A stretch of 64,000 bases of DNA from Sipunculus nudus (Eukaryota; Annelida; Sipuncula; Golfingiida; Sipunculidae), in assembly GCA_026874595.1 (NCBI GenBank), contig CM049314.1:2317318-2381317 (forward strand), read 5' to 3'. Made by a program: the position numbers and the translations under genes. Positions 45,600-58,000 of this stretch are shown here, one piece after another (position 1 is the stretch's first letter; each line of letters starts with the position of its first letter). Below the pieces are notes generated by a model, which did no database searches, was not told where the DNA came from, and saw only the letters and a list, made by a program, of their open reading frames with translations.

Positions 45600-47130
45600 A
45601 TCTGGTTTATCATCAGGTCACATGTGATTTGCAGCGCCTTCATTTTTGGTTGACCTCTTACATTTCCTTGCTGCCCAGTGTCCATTTGTGCGTCTGTTTC
45701 CACACATAAACCCACATATCTCGGGAACCGTTTGACCAATCAGGCTAAATATTTTGCACAAATGTAGCCCTTTGATAGCTTTATAACTAACACTAAAAAT
45801 GGTGGCACCACCTTCAACCAATTTTGCACAGCGTCCATCTGTTCATCTGCTTTGGGATAATATTACTCATATCTCAGCAGTGGTTTAACTTATCCACCTG
45901 AAATTTTGCAGGTGTATACATCCTGGACAGCTTTCTTGATTTTATGACAGGTGGCGCCACCTACATTCACATTTACTCTGTAGACATCCAAGCTCATATC
46001 TTGGGAACCTTTTGACCGATTGGGCCAAAATTTTGCATGTGTATAGATCTTACATAGTTCTTTATCATAGGCAAAACTGGTGGTGCCACCTGCAACCACT
46101 TATGCACAGCGTCCATCTATTCAATGCCTTAGGTTAAAATCACTCATATCTCAGCAGTGGTTTGCCTTTTCCACTTGAAATTTTGCAGGTATTTACATCC
46201 TTGACAGCTTTCTCGATTTTATGACAGGTGGCGCCACCTACATTCATGTTTACTCTGCAGACATCCAAGCTCATATCTCGGGAACCGTTTGACCGATTAG
46301 GCCAAAATGTTTGCTGTGTATAGATCTCACATAGCTCTTCATCATAGGCAAAACTGGTGGCGCCACCTGCAACTTCTTATGCACAGCATCCATCTGTTTA
46401 TCTGCCTTTGGATAATATCACTCATATCTCAGCAGTGGTTTGACTTATCCACCTGAAATTTTGAGGGTTTATACATCCTGGACAGCTTTCTCGATTTATG
46501 ACAGGTGGCGCCACCTACATTCACGTTTACTCTGCAGACATCCAAGCTCATATCTCTCCCCATTGGACTGATTGGGCAAAAGTTTGCATGTGTATAGATC
46601 TCACATAGCTCTTCATAGGCAAAACTGGTGGTGCCACCTGCAACCATTTATGCACAGCATCCATCTGTTCATCTGCCTTAGGGTAAAATCACTCATATCT
46701 CAGCAGTGGTTTGAATTGTCCACCTGAAATTTTGCAGGTATTTTACATCATTGACTGCTTTCTTGATTTTATGACAGGTGTCACCACCTACATTCAAATT
46801 TACTCTGCAGACATCCAAGCTCATATCTTGGGAACCGTTTGATCAATTAGGCCAAAATTTTGCATGTGTATAGATCTCACATAGCACTTCATTATAGGCA
46901 AAACTGGTGGCGCCACCTGCAACCACTTATACACAGCATCCATCTGTTGATCTGCTTTGGGATAAAATCACTCATATCTCGGCAGTGGTTTGACTTATCC
47001 ACCTGAAATTTTGCAGGTTTATACATCCAGGACAATTTTCTTGATTTTATGACAGGTGGCACCACCTACATTCACATTTAAGCTGCCGACATCCATGCTA
47101 ATATGCAACACACCACGCTCTATTCCCCTT
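45600..47130. repeat. ~277-bp tandem array with GGTGGCGCCACC palindrome
   Basis: The block CACAGCGTCCATCTGTTCAT recurs at about 45827, 46104, 46381, 46650 and 46931 (spacing 270-281 bp). Each unit includes CATATCTCAGCAGTGGTTTG, a GACAGGTGGCGCCACCTAC palindrome and GTTTGACCGATTGGGCCAAA. Two diverged half-units in each repeat share CTCATATCT. Confidence 0.9.
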
Positions 47131-48541
47131 GCCACTTTATCCATGCCTCACTTCACCCGTCCCACTCTGATTTCTGCAGATACACATAGTGGCTTGTAGA
47201 CTACCCATATTCTGGTTTTAAAATGTCCTAGTCCGAAACTTGCAGGTCAGAAATGTCCATTTTGCTGAAATCATAATGACTAAGGTAGATATGCAGGACT
47301 TAGGAGGATCAATATTAAATTTTAAAAATATACCTCCATTCATACTCCTAAACTTTGCACAGGTTCGCATTAGGCCTGTAGGCCTTGTGTTTAAACTTTT
47401 CCCCATTTTGGCATTTGCTTTGAACTCTGGGAATTACAGGCAAATGTCCATTGACATCTGCTTGGGCATTAAAGTGAGATTTTAAACTCAGTGTTATTCT
47501 GTGAACATGTTAAAGTAACTTAAACTGTAAAAAATTATGAATGATGTTATTAATTATCAAAATCTTTAAATTGCTGCAACGTTGTGAAAAATTTGGTTAA
47601 ATAATTGATCAAAAGTTAATAAAATATCTTAGTAATTAAACATGATTTCATGGGCGTAGCAAGGAATGAGGGACGGGAGGGGGCCATGATCAGTGGCAGA
47701 TTCAGAAATTTAGGGAAAGGTTGCCAATATGTATGGGCATTTATGAAAACTAAGTGTTATATGTATTAATTTTTATTATTATTATACGTTATATATATTT
47801 TAGTGTATGAAAATTTAGATTTTTTTATTTTCAATTATGAACCAAGGTTTTAAGGTTAATTACAGGTACTTGGGGAGGGTAAGGGAGGGGGTATCTCTCT
47901 CCAATATTGGGAACTTTTTTTAATATGCAATGTAAAGAGGACAATTGAGGCAATTTTCACCCCCCAAAAATGAGGATTTTTTGTTCCTGAAAAACTGTTC
48001 TCATGTGTGTTTGCATTTTGTAGTCAAACTGTAGAGAGGTTCAATATTTAATATTTATATTTCTTCAGAATTGAATATAAAATTTCAATCATTTTCAACA
48101 TGTTTAAGTCAATGGCACAAAGGGCGCATTTACTTTTATAACTTGCAAAATATTATAATCTTTTAAATGTAATGCTCAGAGTAAAATAACTGATATGTTG
48201 AAGTCTTCTGTTAAACTATATAATTACTGTGGACCGTGGTCTCAACAGCACACAGGATTCCTAAGAGCACAGATACATGTTTGAGTTCCAGTATCATCAG
48301 AGCCATGAGATTGTTCAATCGACCCCAACCAGGCCTTGGTGCTCAGCAGTTGATCTGCAGCTGTTCATACATATCCTCAACTAATGAATTTGAAAGAAAT
48401 AAACTGCAGATAGCTGAGATAGAATCTAATTGCTAAAAAAAGAAATATGAAAAATGGAAATTAATCATGAAAATTTGGAAATTAGATAAAATGAGAAATA
48501 TTGTGCGCCAAAGGTGCTCCCTCTGGATCTACCACCAATAC

Positions 48542-48578
<37 letters not shown>

Positions 48579-48724
48579 TCTCTGATGTGTACAGTCATAG
48601 AGAAACATTTAAAATTATACCATTTTATAGGTCAGGTGTATGCAGGAATATAGCTCTATTGCAAGTCTTCAACAAGTTTAACAAATGTTGACAAAACTTT
48701 TCTTACCATCCACACAAATGCATT
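47131..48724. other. No gene; (AT)n at 48544-48573
   Basis: AT-rich sequence upstream of the FUNDC-like gene. A non-coding first exon or promoter could be here, but none was recognised. Confidence 0.5.
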
Positions 48725-48727
48725 CCT

Positions 48728-48806
48728 AGCTTGCTTTATTAGTGAAGCGGTAGAACGTCTGACTTGTGTGTAACAGGTTATGGGTTCAATTCTACATTCG
48801 GCTCTG
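48728..48806 (+). repeat. tRNA-derived short repeat (SINE-like)
   Basis: TTAGTGAAGCGGTAGAACGT resembles box A, TGGGTTCAATTCTAC box B; the spacing fits a tRNA head, but arm pairing is incomplete. Confidence 0.55.
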
Positions 48807-48977
48807 TTTCTGTTTTCACCTTTAAAGCTGTTAAGAATGTTTGAGATTGATACTCTGTCCCATGCTGAAGGAGGATGAGATAAATGATAAAATTTGAGCT
48901 TCTTGGCATGTCTATGAAATTATCAGAGCAAGTTTTTTTAATTTTTACCATGCTTACAATTTTTTTATTATTTTTAG

Positions 48978-49023
48978 GTTTAGGTACTGCATTAAAGACG
49001 ATCACTCCTCAGGATGGCTGTAG
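48978..49023 (+). CDS. FUNDC-like gene, first coding exon (ATG at 49014)
   Basis: Acceptor TTATTTTTAG| opens the exon (so a further 5' UTR exon is likely upstream). The coding part is ATG GCT GTA G, then the strong donor GTAAGT at 49024. The single carried G plus AA of the next exon gives Glu, keeping the FUN14 frame. A second possible acceptor (TTTAG, 48983) would only change the UTR. Confidence 0.72.
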
Positions 49024-52000
49024 GTAAGTATGGCCCTTGTGACCAGATATTTTAAGAGTTAGTTTCGAAAATGTGTTTAATTTTAATTCCAGGCACCATT
49101 ACATGATAATGAAATTTGGACTTTAGGTGACCCTTTCATATGATGGCCAGTGCAAAATAGTTTTTCAAACTGTTTTAAATGCAAGTTCAGTGTTCACACA
49201 TCAACCCTAATTGAAAATGTTTTGAATCTGTTTTGGCCAACAAGTTTTTAATCCAGATTAAAATGTGGTTTCAAACAATTATCAATGTGAATCTCCTAAC
49301 CAAACCTGGTTATTTACTTACAAACATTTTCACATAAAATCTATCCATGCATATCTTCACTGGGCAAGAAATTATGAAAAGCCACCAGACGGGAGGGGGG
49401 GGGGGTTGGCAGAATTTCTTTAACAGGCCTCTGAAATATTTGCTGGACTCGTTTTTTATCTGACGTTAAATTCGCTTTAAAAAATACAACAAGGATTTTC
49501 ATTACATTTTGGAATATGTTCATGTTCAATAAAAAAGAGAGGACTCCATGTAAACAAAAATATGGAGAAAATTACCTATAATTCAGGTGTGCTTAGATGT
49601 ATCAGCCTGAAATTTTGCATGTCCATCCATTTTGCATAGTATTGTCATGGACAAGACTGATGCATCTCAGGATACTCTGATGCCAGTAATGCAGGGCTGG
49701 TATGATTTGAATCACTTGATTTAAATTGCAATTTGAATCATGATTTAAATTACTTAAAAATGTCATAACAATCATCAAAACTGATTTTTTTAGTTAATTG
49801 ACCAATTGAGATAGAGAATACTGCATTATGAATTACTAAACTAAAAATAATCACAAATGGCAGATCTTCTGTGACAAATATTCAAATTAGACTGGAATTA
49901 AATTTTGTTGTGTTTTCACTGACTATGACATATACTTCAAAATTCAAGATAATTTTGCGACCAGTTTCCTATACAGGTTATGATAAACTTTCCCGCTGTT
50001 TTAGTTAGAATGTGGCCGGATTTAGTACCCTGTCTGTCGACTTCCAATGTTGCATTATTGTATCGCCAGACATAGTCTGGAGATACTATGGTTTAGGCAC
50101 GGTCGCGCCGCCGCCGCAGAGATTTCTTTTGGACACAATAACTCAAAAAATATTTCACGGATCTTTACCAAACTTGGTATATGTATAGATATGGGTGAGA
50201 GGACAACACCTATTTAAAATGAGGTCATGACCTCAACTAGGAGAGTGACCATGACCTTGAATAGGTTCAATTTTGGGGAAAATCACACAAATTCTTAAAT
50301 ATCTCAAGGAAACTTGCATGGATTGATCCCAAAATCAAGTTGATCGAAGATCATGGATAGGGTTGTCATGTTCCAGAAACTGGTGGCGCCACCTATTATT
50401 CTTTACTTGTTTTCATGCCGTTTAATATCCCCAAAATTGCTACTTGACAGTACTGTGAGCATTATAAGTCAAAAACTAATGGACAGATTTCTTTCATATT
50501 ATGCAAATACATAGATATGGGTTATGGGATGATGTTTATTTAAATTGGGGTCATGACCTTTCCTATGAGAGTGGCCTTGACCTTGAATATTGCCATATAT
50601 GGTGAAAATCACACAAAAACATTAATTTCTCAATAAGGGATGCATGCATTGGTCCAAAATCAACTTGACCGAAGATCTTGGATAGTAATATCATGTACCG
50701 GAAACAGGTGGCGCCACCTGTTATTCTTTTACTTGTTTTCGTGCCGTTTAATACCCCATCATAGCCACTTAACAGTACATTTATAACCTGTGAGCATTAT
50801 AAGTCAAAAACTAATGGACAGATTTCTTTCATATTATGCATATACATAGACATGGGTTATGGGATGATGTATATATAAATTGGGGTCATGACCTTTCCTA
50901 TTAGAGTGGCCTTGACCTTGAATATTGCCATATATGGTGAAAATTACACAAAATCATTAATATCTCAATAAGGGATGCATGCATTGGTCCAAAAATCATC
51001 ATGTTCGAAGATCTTGGAAAGTATTGTCATGTACCGGAAACAGGTGGCGCCACCTGTTATTCTTTTACTTGTTTTGTGCCGTTTAATACCCCATCATTGC
51101 CATTTATCAGTACTGTGAGCATTATAAGTCAAAAACTAATGGACAAATTTCTTTCATATTATGCATATACATGGATATGGGTTATAGGATAATGTTTATT
51201 TGAATAGGGGTCATGACCTTTCCAATGAGTGGCCTTGACCTTAAATATTGCCATATATGGTGAAAATCACACAAAATCATTAATTTCTCAATAAGGGATG
51301 CATGCATTGGTCCAAAAATCAACTTGACCCAAGATCTTGGATAGTAATGTCATGTACCGGAACCAGGTGGCGCCACCTGTTATTCTTTTACTTGTTTTAG
51401 TGCCGTTTAATACCCCATCATTGCCACTTAACAGTACATTTATAACCTGTGAGCATTATAAGTCAAAAACTAATGGACAGATTTCTTTCATATTATGCAT
51501 ATACATAGACATGGGTTATGGGATAATGTATATATAAATTGGGGTCATGACCTTTCCTATTAGAGTGGCCTTGACCTTGAATATTGCCATATATGGTGAA
51601 AATTACACAAAATCATTAATATCTCAATAAGGGATGCATGCATTGGTCCAAAAATCAACATGTTCGAACATCTTGGAAAGTATTGTCATGTACCGGAAAC
51701 AGGTGGCGCCACCTGTTTTTCTTTTACTTGTTTTGTGCCATTTAATACCCCATCTTTGCCATTTATCAGTACTGTGAACATTATAAGTCAAAAACTAATG
51801 GACAGATTTCTTTCATATTATGCATATACATAGACATGGGTTATGGGATAATGTATATATAAATTGGGGTCATGACCTTTCCTATTAGAGTGGCCTTGAC
51901 CTTGAATATTGCCATATATGGTGAAAATTACACAAAATCATTAATATCTCAATAAGGGATGCATGCATTGGTCCAAAAATCATCATGTTCGAAGATCTTG

Positions 52001-55000
52001 GAAAGTATTGTCATGTACCGGAAACAGGTGGCGCCACCTGTTATTCTTTTACTTGTTTTGTGCCGTTTAATACCCCATCATTGCCATTTATCAGTACTGT
52101 GAGCATTATAAGTCAAAAACTAATGGACAAATTTCTTTCATATTATGCATATACATGGATATGGGTTATAGGATAATGTTTATTTGAATAGGGGTCATGA
52201 CCTTTCCAATGAGTGGCCTTGACCTTAAATATTGCCATATATGGTGAAAATCACACAAAATCATTAATTTCTCAATAAGGGATGCATGCATTGGTCCAAA
52301 AATCAACTTGACCCAAGATCTTGGATAGTAATGTCATGTACCGGAACCAGGTGGCGCCACCTGTTATTCTTTTACTTGTTTTAGTGCCGTTTAATACCCC
52401 ATCATTGCCACTTAACAGTACATTTATAACCTGTGAGCATTATAAGTCAAAAACTAATGGACAGATTTCTTTCATATTATGCATATACATAGACATGGGT
52501 TATGGGATAATGTATATATAAATTGGGGTCATGACCTTTCCTATTAGAGTGGCCTTGACCTTGAATATTGCCATATATGGTGAAAATTACACAAAATCAT
52601 TAATATCTCAATAAGGGATGCATGCATTGGTCCAAAAATCAACATGTTCGAACATCTTGGAAAGTATTGTCATGTACCGGAAACAGGTGGCGCCACCTGT
52701 TTTTCTTTTACTTGTTTTGTGCCATTTAATACCCCATCTTTGCCATTTATCAGTACTGTGAACATTATAAGTCAAAAACTAATGGACAGATTTCTTTCAT
52801 ATTATGCATATACATAGACATGGGTTATGGGATAATGTATATATAAATTGGGGTCATGACCTTTCCTATTAGAGTGGCCTTGACCTTGAATATTGCCATA
52901 TATGGTGAAAATTACACAAAATCATTAATATCTCAATAAGGGATGCATGCATTGGTCCAAAAATCAACATGTTCGAACATCTTGGAAAGTATTGTCATGT
53001 ACCGGAAAAAGGTGGCGCCACCTGTTATTCTTTTACTTGTTTTGTGCCGTTTAATACCCCATCTTTGCCATTTATCAGTACTGTGAGCATTATAAGTCAA
53101 AAACTAATGGACAAATTTCTTTCATATTATGCATATACATGGATATGGGTTATAGGATAATGTTTATTTGAATAGGGGTCATGACCATTCCAATGAGTGG
53201 CCTTGACCTTAAATATTGCCATATATGGTGAAAATCACACAAAATCATTAATTTCTCAATAAGGGATGCATTGATTGGTCCAAAAATCAACTTGAACGAA
53301 GATCTTGGATAGTGTTGTCATGTACGGGAAACAGGTGGTGCCACCTGTTATTCTTTTACTTGTTTTTGTGCCGTTTAATACCCCATCATTGCCACTTAAC
53401 AGTACTGTGAGCATTATAAGTCAAAAACTAATGGACAGATTTCTTGCATATACATAGACATGGGTTAGGGGATGATGTATATTGAAATTTGGATCATGAC
53501 CTTTTCTATGAGAATGACCTTTTCTATGAGTGTGGTCTGATATTAATTGTTGCTGAAGATGGGGGGCCTATTCTTAAAGGGGGGGGGATTAATTGTCTGG
53601 GGATACTATGGCACCTGCGGTGCCAAGAAATATCTAGTTTTTAAATACACTCATAAAATGTAATGAAGATATGCAGAATTATTTACTTAGATTGATAAAT
53701 ACCCTGCTGTGGTGAACGAACCACCAATGTTGCATGGGATTATATGCCACACATATTCTATTCTAATAGACTAAAACTAAGTAGAGAAGACTAATAGATC
53801 ATTCAAACACTGTAGTTTACATAATATAATGATTTCAATTTAATTTTTTTTTGTAATGGGCCATTCAGTGTAAATATGCAGGCATATTGTAGGGTTATAA
53901 ATACATGATCAGTCTGAAATGTTGGAATCAGGTTTGCCAGTGATTACAGTTTCATAACAAAAAAACTTCCTATTAATTCCCTTTTATACTACATATTACT
54001 TTTACTTTTACAGTCATAATAACATGCATTATTAAACCTTTTAATTTAGCTGATAAGAATAGAAGAAATGATTAATTTATCATAAGTTGATTTAAATCAT
54101 TTAAAGTGGATTTAAATAAAAAAAAATAAAAAATCAGGTATTTTTTTATAAAAGTCAAATTTTTACCAGCCCTGCAGCAATGTCTAGGGTTCTTAAGACA
54201 TTTATGCCTCACACAATCCATTGCCCACAGATTTGGCCATACACAACATATTCTAGTTATTATTATCATAAAGTACTTTAAGTCTTTCCAAATGCTACTT
54301 TGTGCAGTAAGTTGTTCGATTCATGTTTCAGTCAGACAATGTGTATGAGAATATTTTGGCACCAACATCAAATCAGTGATTACCAAACCTGATTTTTTTT
54401 AGCTCAGCTGACTATAAGTCATCTGAGCTATAGTCGTGGTCCATTGTCCGTCGTCTGTCCGTCCGTCCGTAGATGTGGCACGTTTTGAAACCGTAAGACC
54501 TAGGAATCCAAAATTCAGCATAATGTTAGATGTCCCCAAGATCTCCTACCAAGCCGAAAACTGGGTCTTTGCGACTTTGTTCCTTTGAGAAATTAAGGAA
54601 AAACCTCAATTTTTTATTAAAATCCTATTTTCACACTTCAGGACTGCCTAATATCAAAACCACTCATCTGTTTTTCCTCATATTTACCATAAATATTCCT
54701 CTATATAGTTTCTATGTACATGCCAGAAATTAAGTCTGTAAAGTATAAATTCTTCAAGTTATGGGCCCAAACATAATGGACTTTGTAAAAAATCAGAAAA
54801 AATAATAACTCACTTAACATGAACAATTTTGAAACAAGAGTCTATTTTCTCAAGTATATAACTATGTTTAATTAAGATTCAATTGTTTACCCCAAATTAG
54901 ATCTGAATTTTGTAAATTTTTTAAGTTATTAGCATAAAAAAAATCAGTACCTTAAATTTTGCCCAACTTTGACCATGGCACGTTTTTTTCCTGTAAGCAC

Positions 55001-58000
55001 CATTGATTTAATTTTCACAGCATGTAAACATAAATATTTAGTTTGTCTAAATCTGAAATTTGAAAATAAAAGCTTGAAAATTAAGCTAGTTATTGATTTT
55101 TTTTCTGTAGTCACTTGCTTTGATTACAGATGCAGGGTCCCACTCCAGGTCACTGGAAGTCAGTTATGCCAGGGTTTCTGATTTGTTACAGTCACTGGGG
55201 GAGATCCCCTGCTGTGACAGGTGTACAGTTATTCTCATATCACCACCCTAATATTTTTGTGGTAAAAAATAAATAAACATTTGTATGCATGATGTGGTGT
55301 TATCTGACAAGATTGAGATTTATGATGATGCAATTGAGAATTATGAATCAACTTTTATATTCAGATATATATGTTAAATTGGAAATGTATAGAAATATAA
55401 ACTTAAATTAAAAAATAATTGATGTGATAAAAAAATCAGGATTTAATACAAACATTTGTTTATTATTTTCCTGCCTCAGCAGAATTTGAGATCAGGCTTT
55501 GTTTGCCCTGTTTTATGTTGTTAATTAGCTATATTTCAACTGTACACATTTCATAAAAAAATACATATATATTTAATAATATATATTATACAAAAAAATA
55601 GATTCAATTGAACAAATGTGTAAACTACTGAAATGTCAACAGTTAATCGAAAAACCAACTAATGATCATGGTAATAGTACAGATCATTTGTTCACAAACT
55701 GCTCACATGCTTTAGTTTCAACATTAGGAAACACATGGTCAGGTCACAAAATATTTTTTGCAACAATTTCTTGCTCATCAATACAAACCAATCATACAAA
55801 CCAACCATGGCCTTTATTACCTCTTCCTCTTACACTTTATCTCCATTTGATATTATTTTAGATTTTTACCTTCAAGGTTTACGTCAGCTGAGCACAGTGA
55901 CCCATAGGTCCCTTGTTTTGTTTATTCAGAGCCATCTTGCCACTGACCCCTGTCATGTCTGTCGATATACATTGTATCATGAAATTTAAGATTAAAAATA
56001 ATTTAAGATGGTAAAGTAATCATTATTTTCAAATGATATGCAAGCTATAAGTATATTTTTAGGGCCCAGCTTGACAAGCAGTGCCCTATAATGATCATTG
56101 TGTCAGTCCGTCCTTCCTTCCATCGGTCCTTCCGTCAGTGACACTTTCTTTCCGATGCCATAACTCAACAACAACATACTGCAGCTTTCCCAACTTCACC
56201 AGGATGATTGGTACCTATGAGGGCTCCAGACCTATTGAATTAAAGACTGGTCGGAATTCAAATATGGCCGCCACAGCCCATACACTGATTTTCTTTTGCA
56301 TGCAATAACTCAACAACAACAAACACACTGCAGCTTTCCCAAATTCACCGAGATGATTGGTACCTATGACAGCTCCAGACCTATCGAATAACAGACTTGT
56401 CGGAATTCCAATATGGCCGCCACAGCCCCAATCACACGCGTTAACTCAACAACAACATACTGCAGCTTTCCATAATTAACAGGGATGGTTGGTACCTATG
56501 AGGGTTCCAGACCTGTTGAATAACAGACCTGTCGGAATTCCAATATGGCTGCCACAGCCCAATTGCTCTTTTTCTATCGCGCCTGATAACTCAACAACAA
56601 CCTACTGCAGCTTTCCTAAATTTACATTGATGATTGGTACCTATAAGGCCCCAGACCTATTGAATTACAGACATGTTGGAATTCCAATATGGCCACCACA
56701 GCCCGATTGCTGATTTTCTTTCACGAGCAATATTTCAGAAACCTACTGCAGCTTTCCCAATTTCACAGGGATGATTGGTACCTGTGAGGGATCCAGACCT
56801 ATTGAATTACAGACCTGTCTGTATTCCAATATGACAGCCACAGCCCAATCGCTGATTTTCTATTGGGCGCTATAACTCAACAACAACCTCCTGCAGCTTT
56901 CCCAAATTCACAGGGATGATTGGTACCTATAAGGGCCCCAGACCTATTGAATTACAGACATGTTGGAATTCCAATATGGCTGCCTTCTCCCATTCGCTGA
57001 CTTTCTTTCACGAGTGAAAACTCAACAACAACCTACTGCAGCTTTCTAAAATTCACAGGGATGATTGGTACCTATAAGGGCTCCAGCCTATTGAATTACA
57101 GACCTGTCAGAATTCCAATATGGCCGTCACAGCCCGTTTGCTGATTTTCTTTTGCAAGCGATAATTCAAAAACAACCTACTGCAGCTTTCCCAAATTCAC
57201 AGGGATGATTGGTACCTGTGAGGGATCCAGACCTATTGAATAAAGACCTGTCTGAATTCCAATATGGCTGCCACAGCCCAATTTCTGATTTTCTATCACT
57301 CGCAATAACTCAACAACAACCTACTGCAGCTTTCCCAAATTCACAGGGAAGGTTGGTACATTTAAGGGCTCCAGACCTGTTGAATTACAGACCTATTTGA
57401 ATTGCAATATGGCTGCCACAGCCTGATCGCTGATTTTCTTTTGCATGCAATAACTCAACAACAACCTACTGCTGCTTTCCCAATTTCACAGGGATCATTG
57501 GTGCCTATGAGGGCTCCAGACCTATTTAATTACAGACTTGCTCAAAATCAAATATGGCTAACAGACTACATTCGGTGATTTTCTATTGCATACATTATTT
57601 CAGACATATCTTCTGTAATATCTTTTGATCCAGTAGGATTTTTTTCCTAATGCTTATGGATAAAAACCTGTTTTTGTTTGTCATATTTTTCAAATTTTTC
57701 ACCCATATGTAAACTAGTCCAGCACTAGCAGAAATGCGGGGCCCTCTGAGGACCATTGTCCAACCACATCTAGGTATTCGTTTAAATTTTTGCCACTTTT
57801 TTTAGTTTGCCAGAGTACTGGATGTACACATTTACAAGGTAATATTTTGTAATAAAACCTCTTTTTAAAAAAAATATATCTTTTTTCTAAATCCCATAAT
57901 GAAATTGAACATTTGATATGGACAAGTTGAAGCCCTTTAAAACCTATCCATTTATACTATTGAACAAGTGGTTTTTGTCAGATTTATTATTTTTTACAGA

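Noticed and set aside
51001-53160. Identical 63-66 codon frames repeated in the 325-bp array
   Set aside because: The repeat is identical at DNA level; no codon bias, domain or splice signal.
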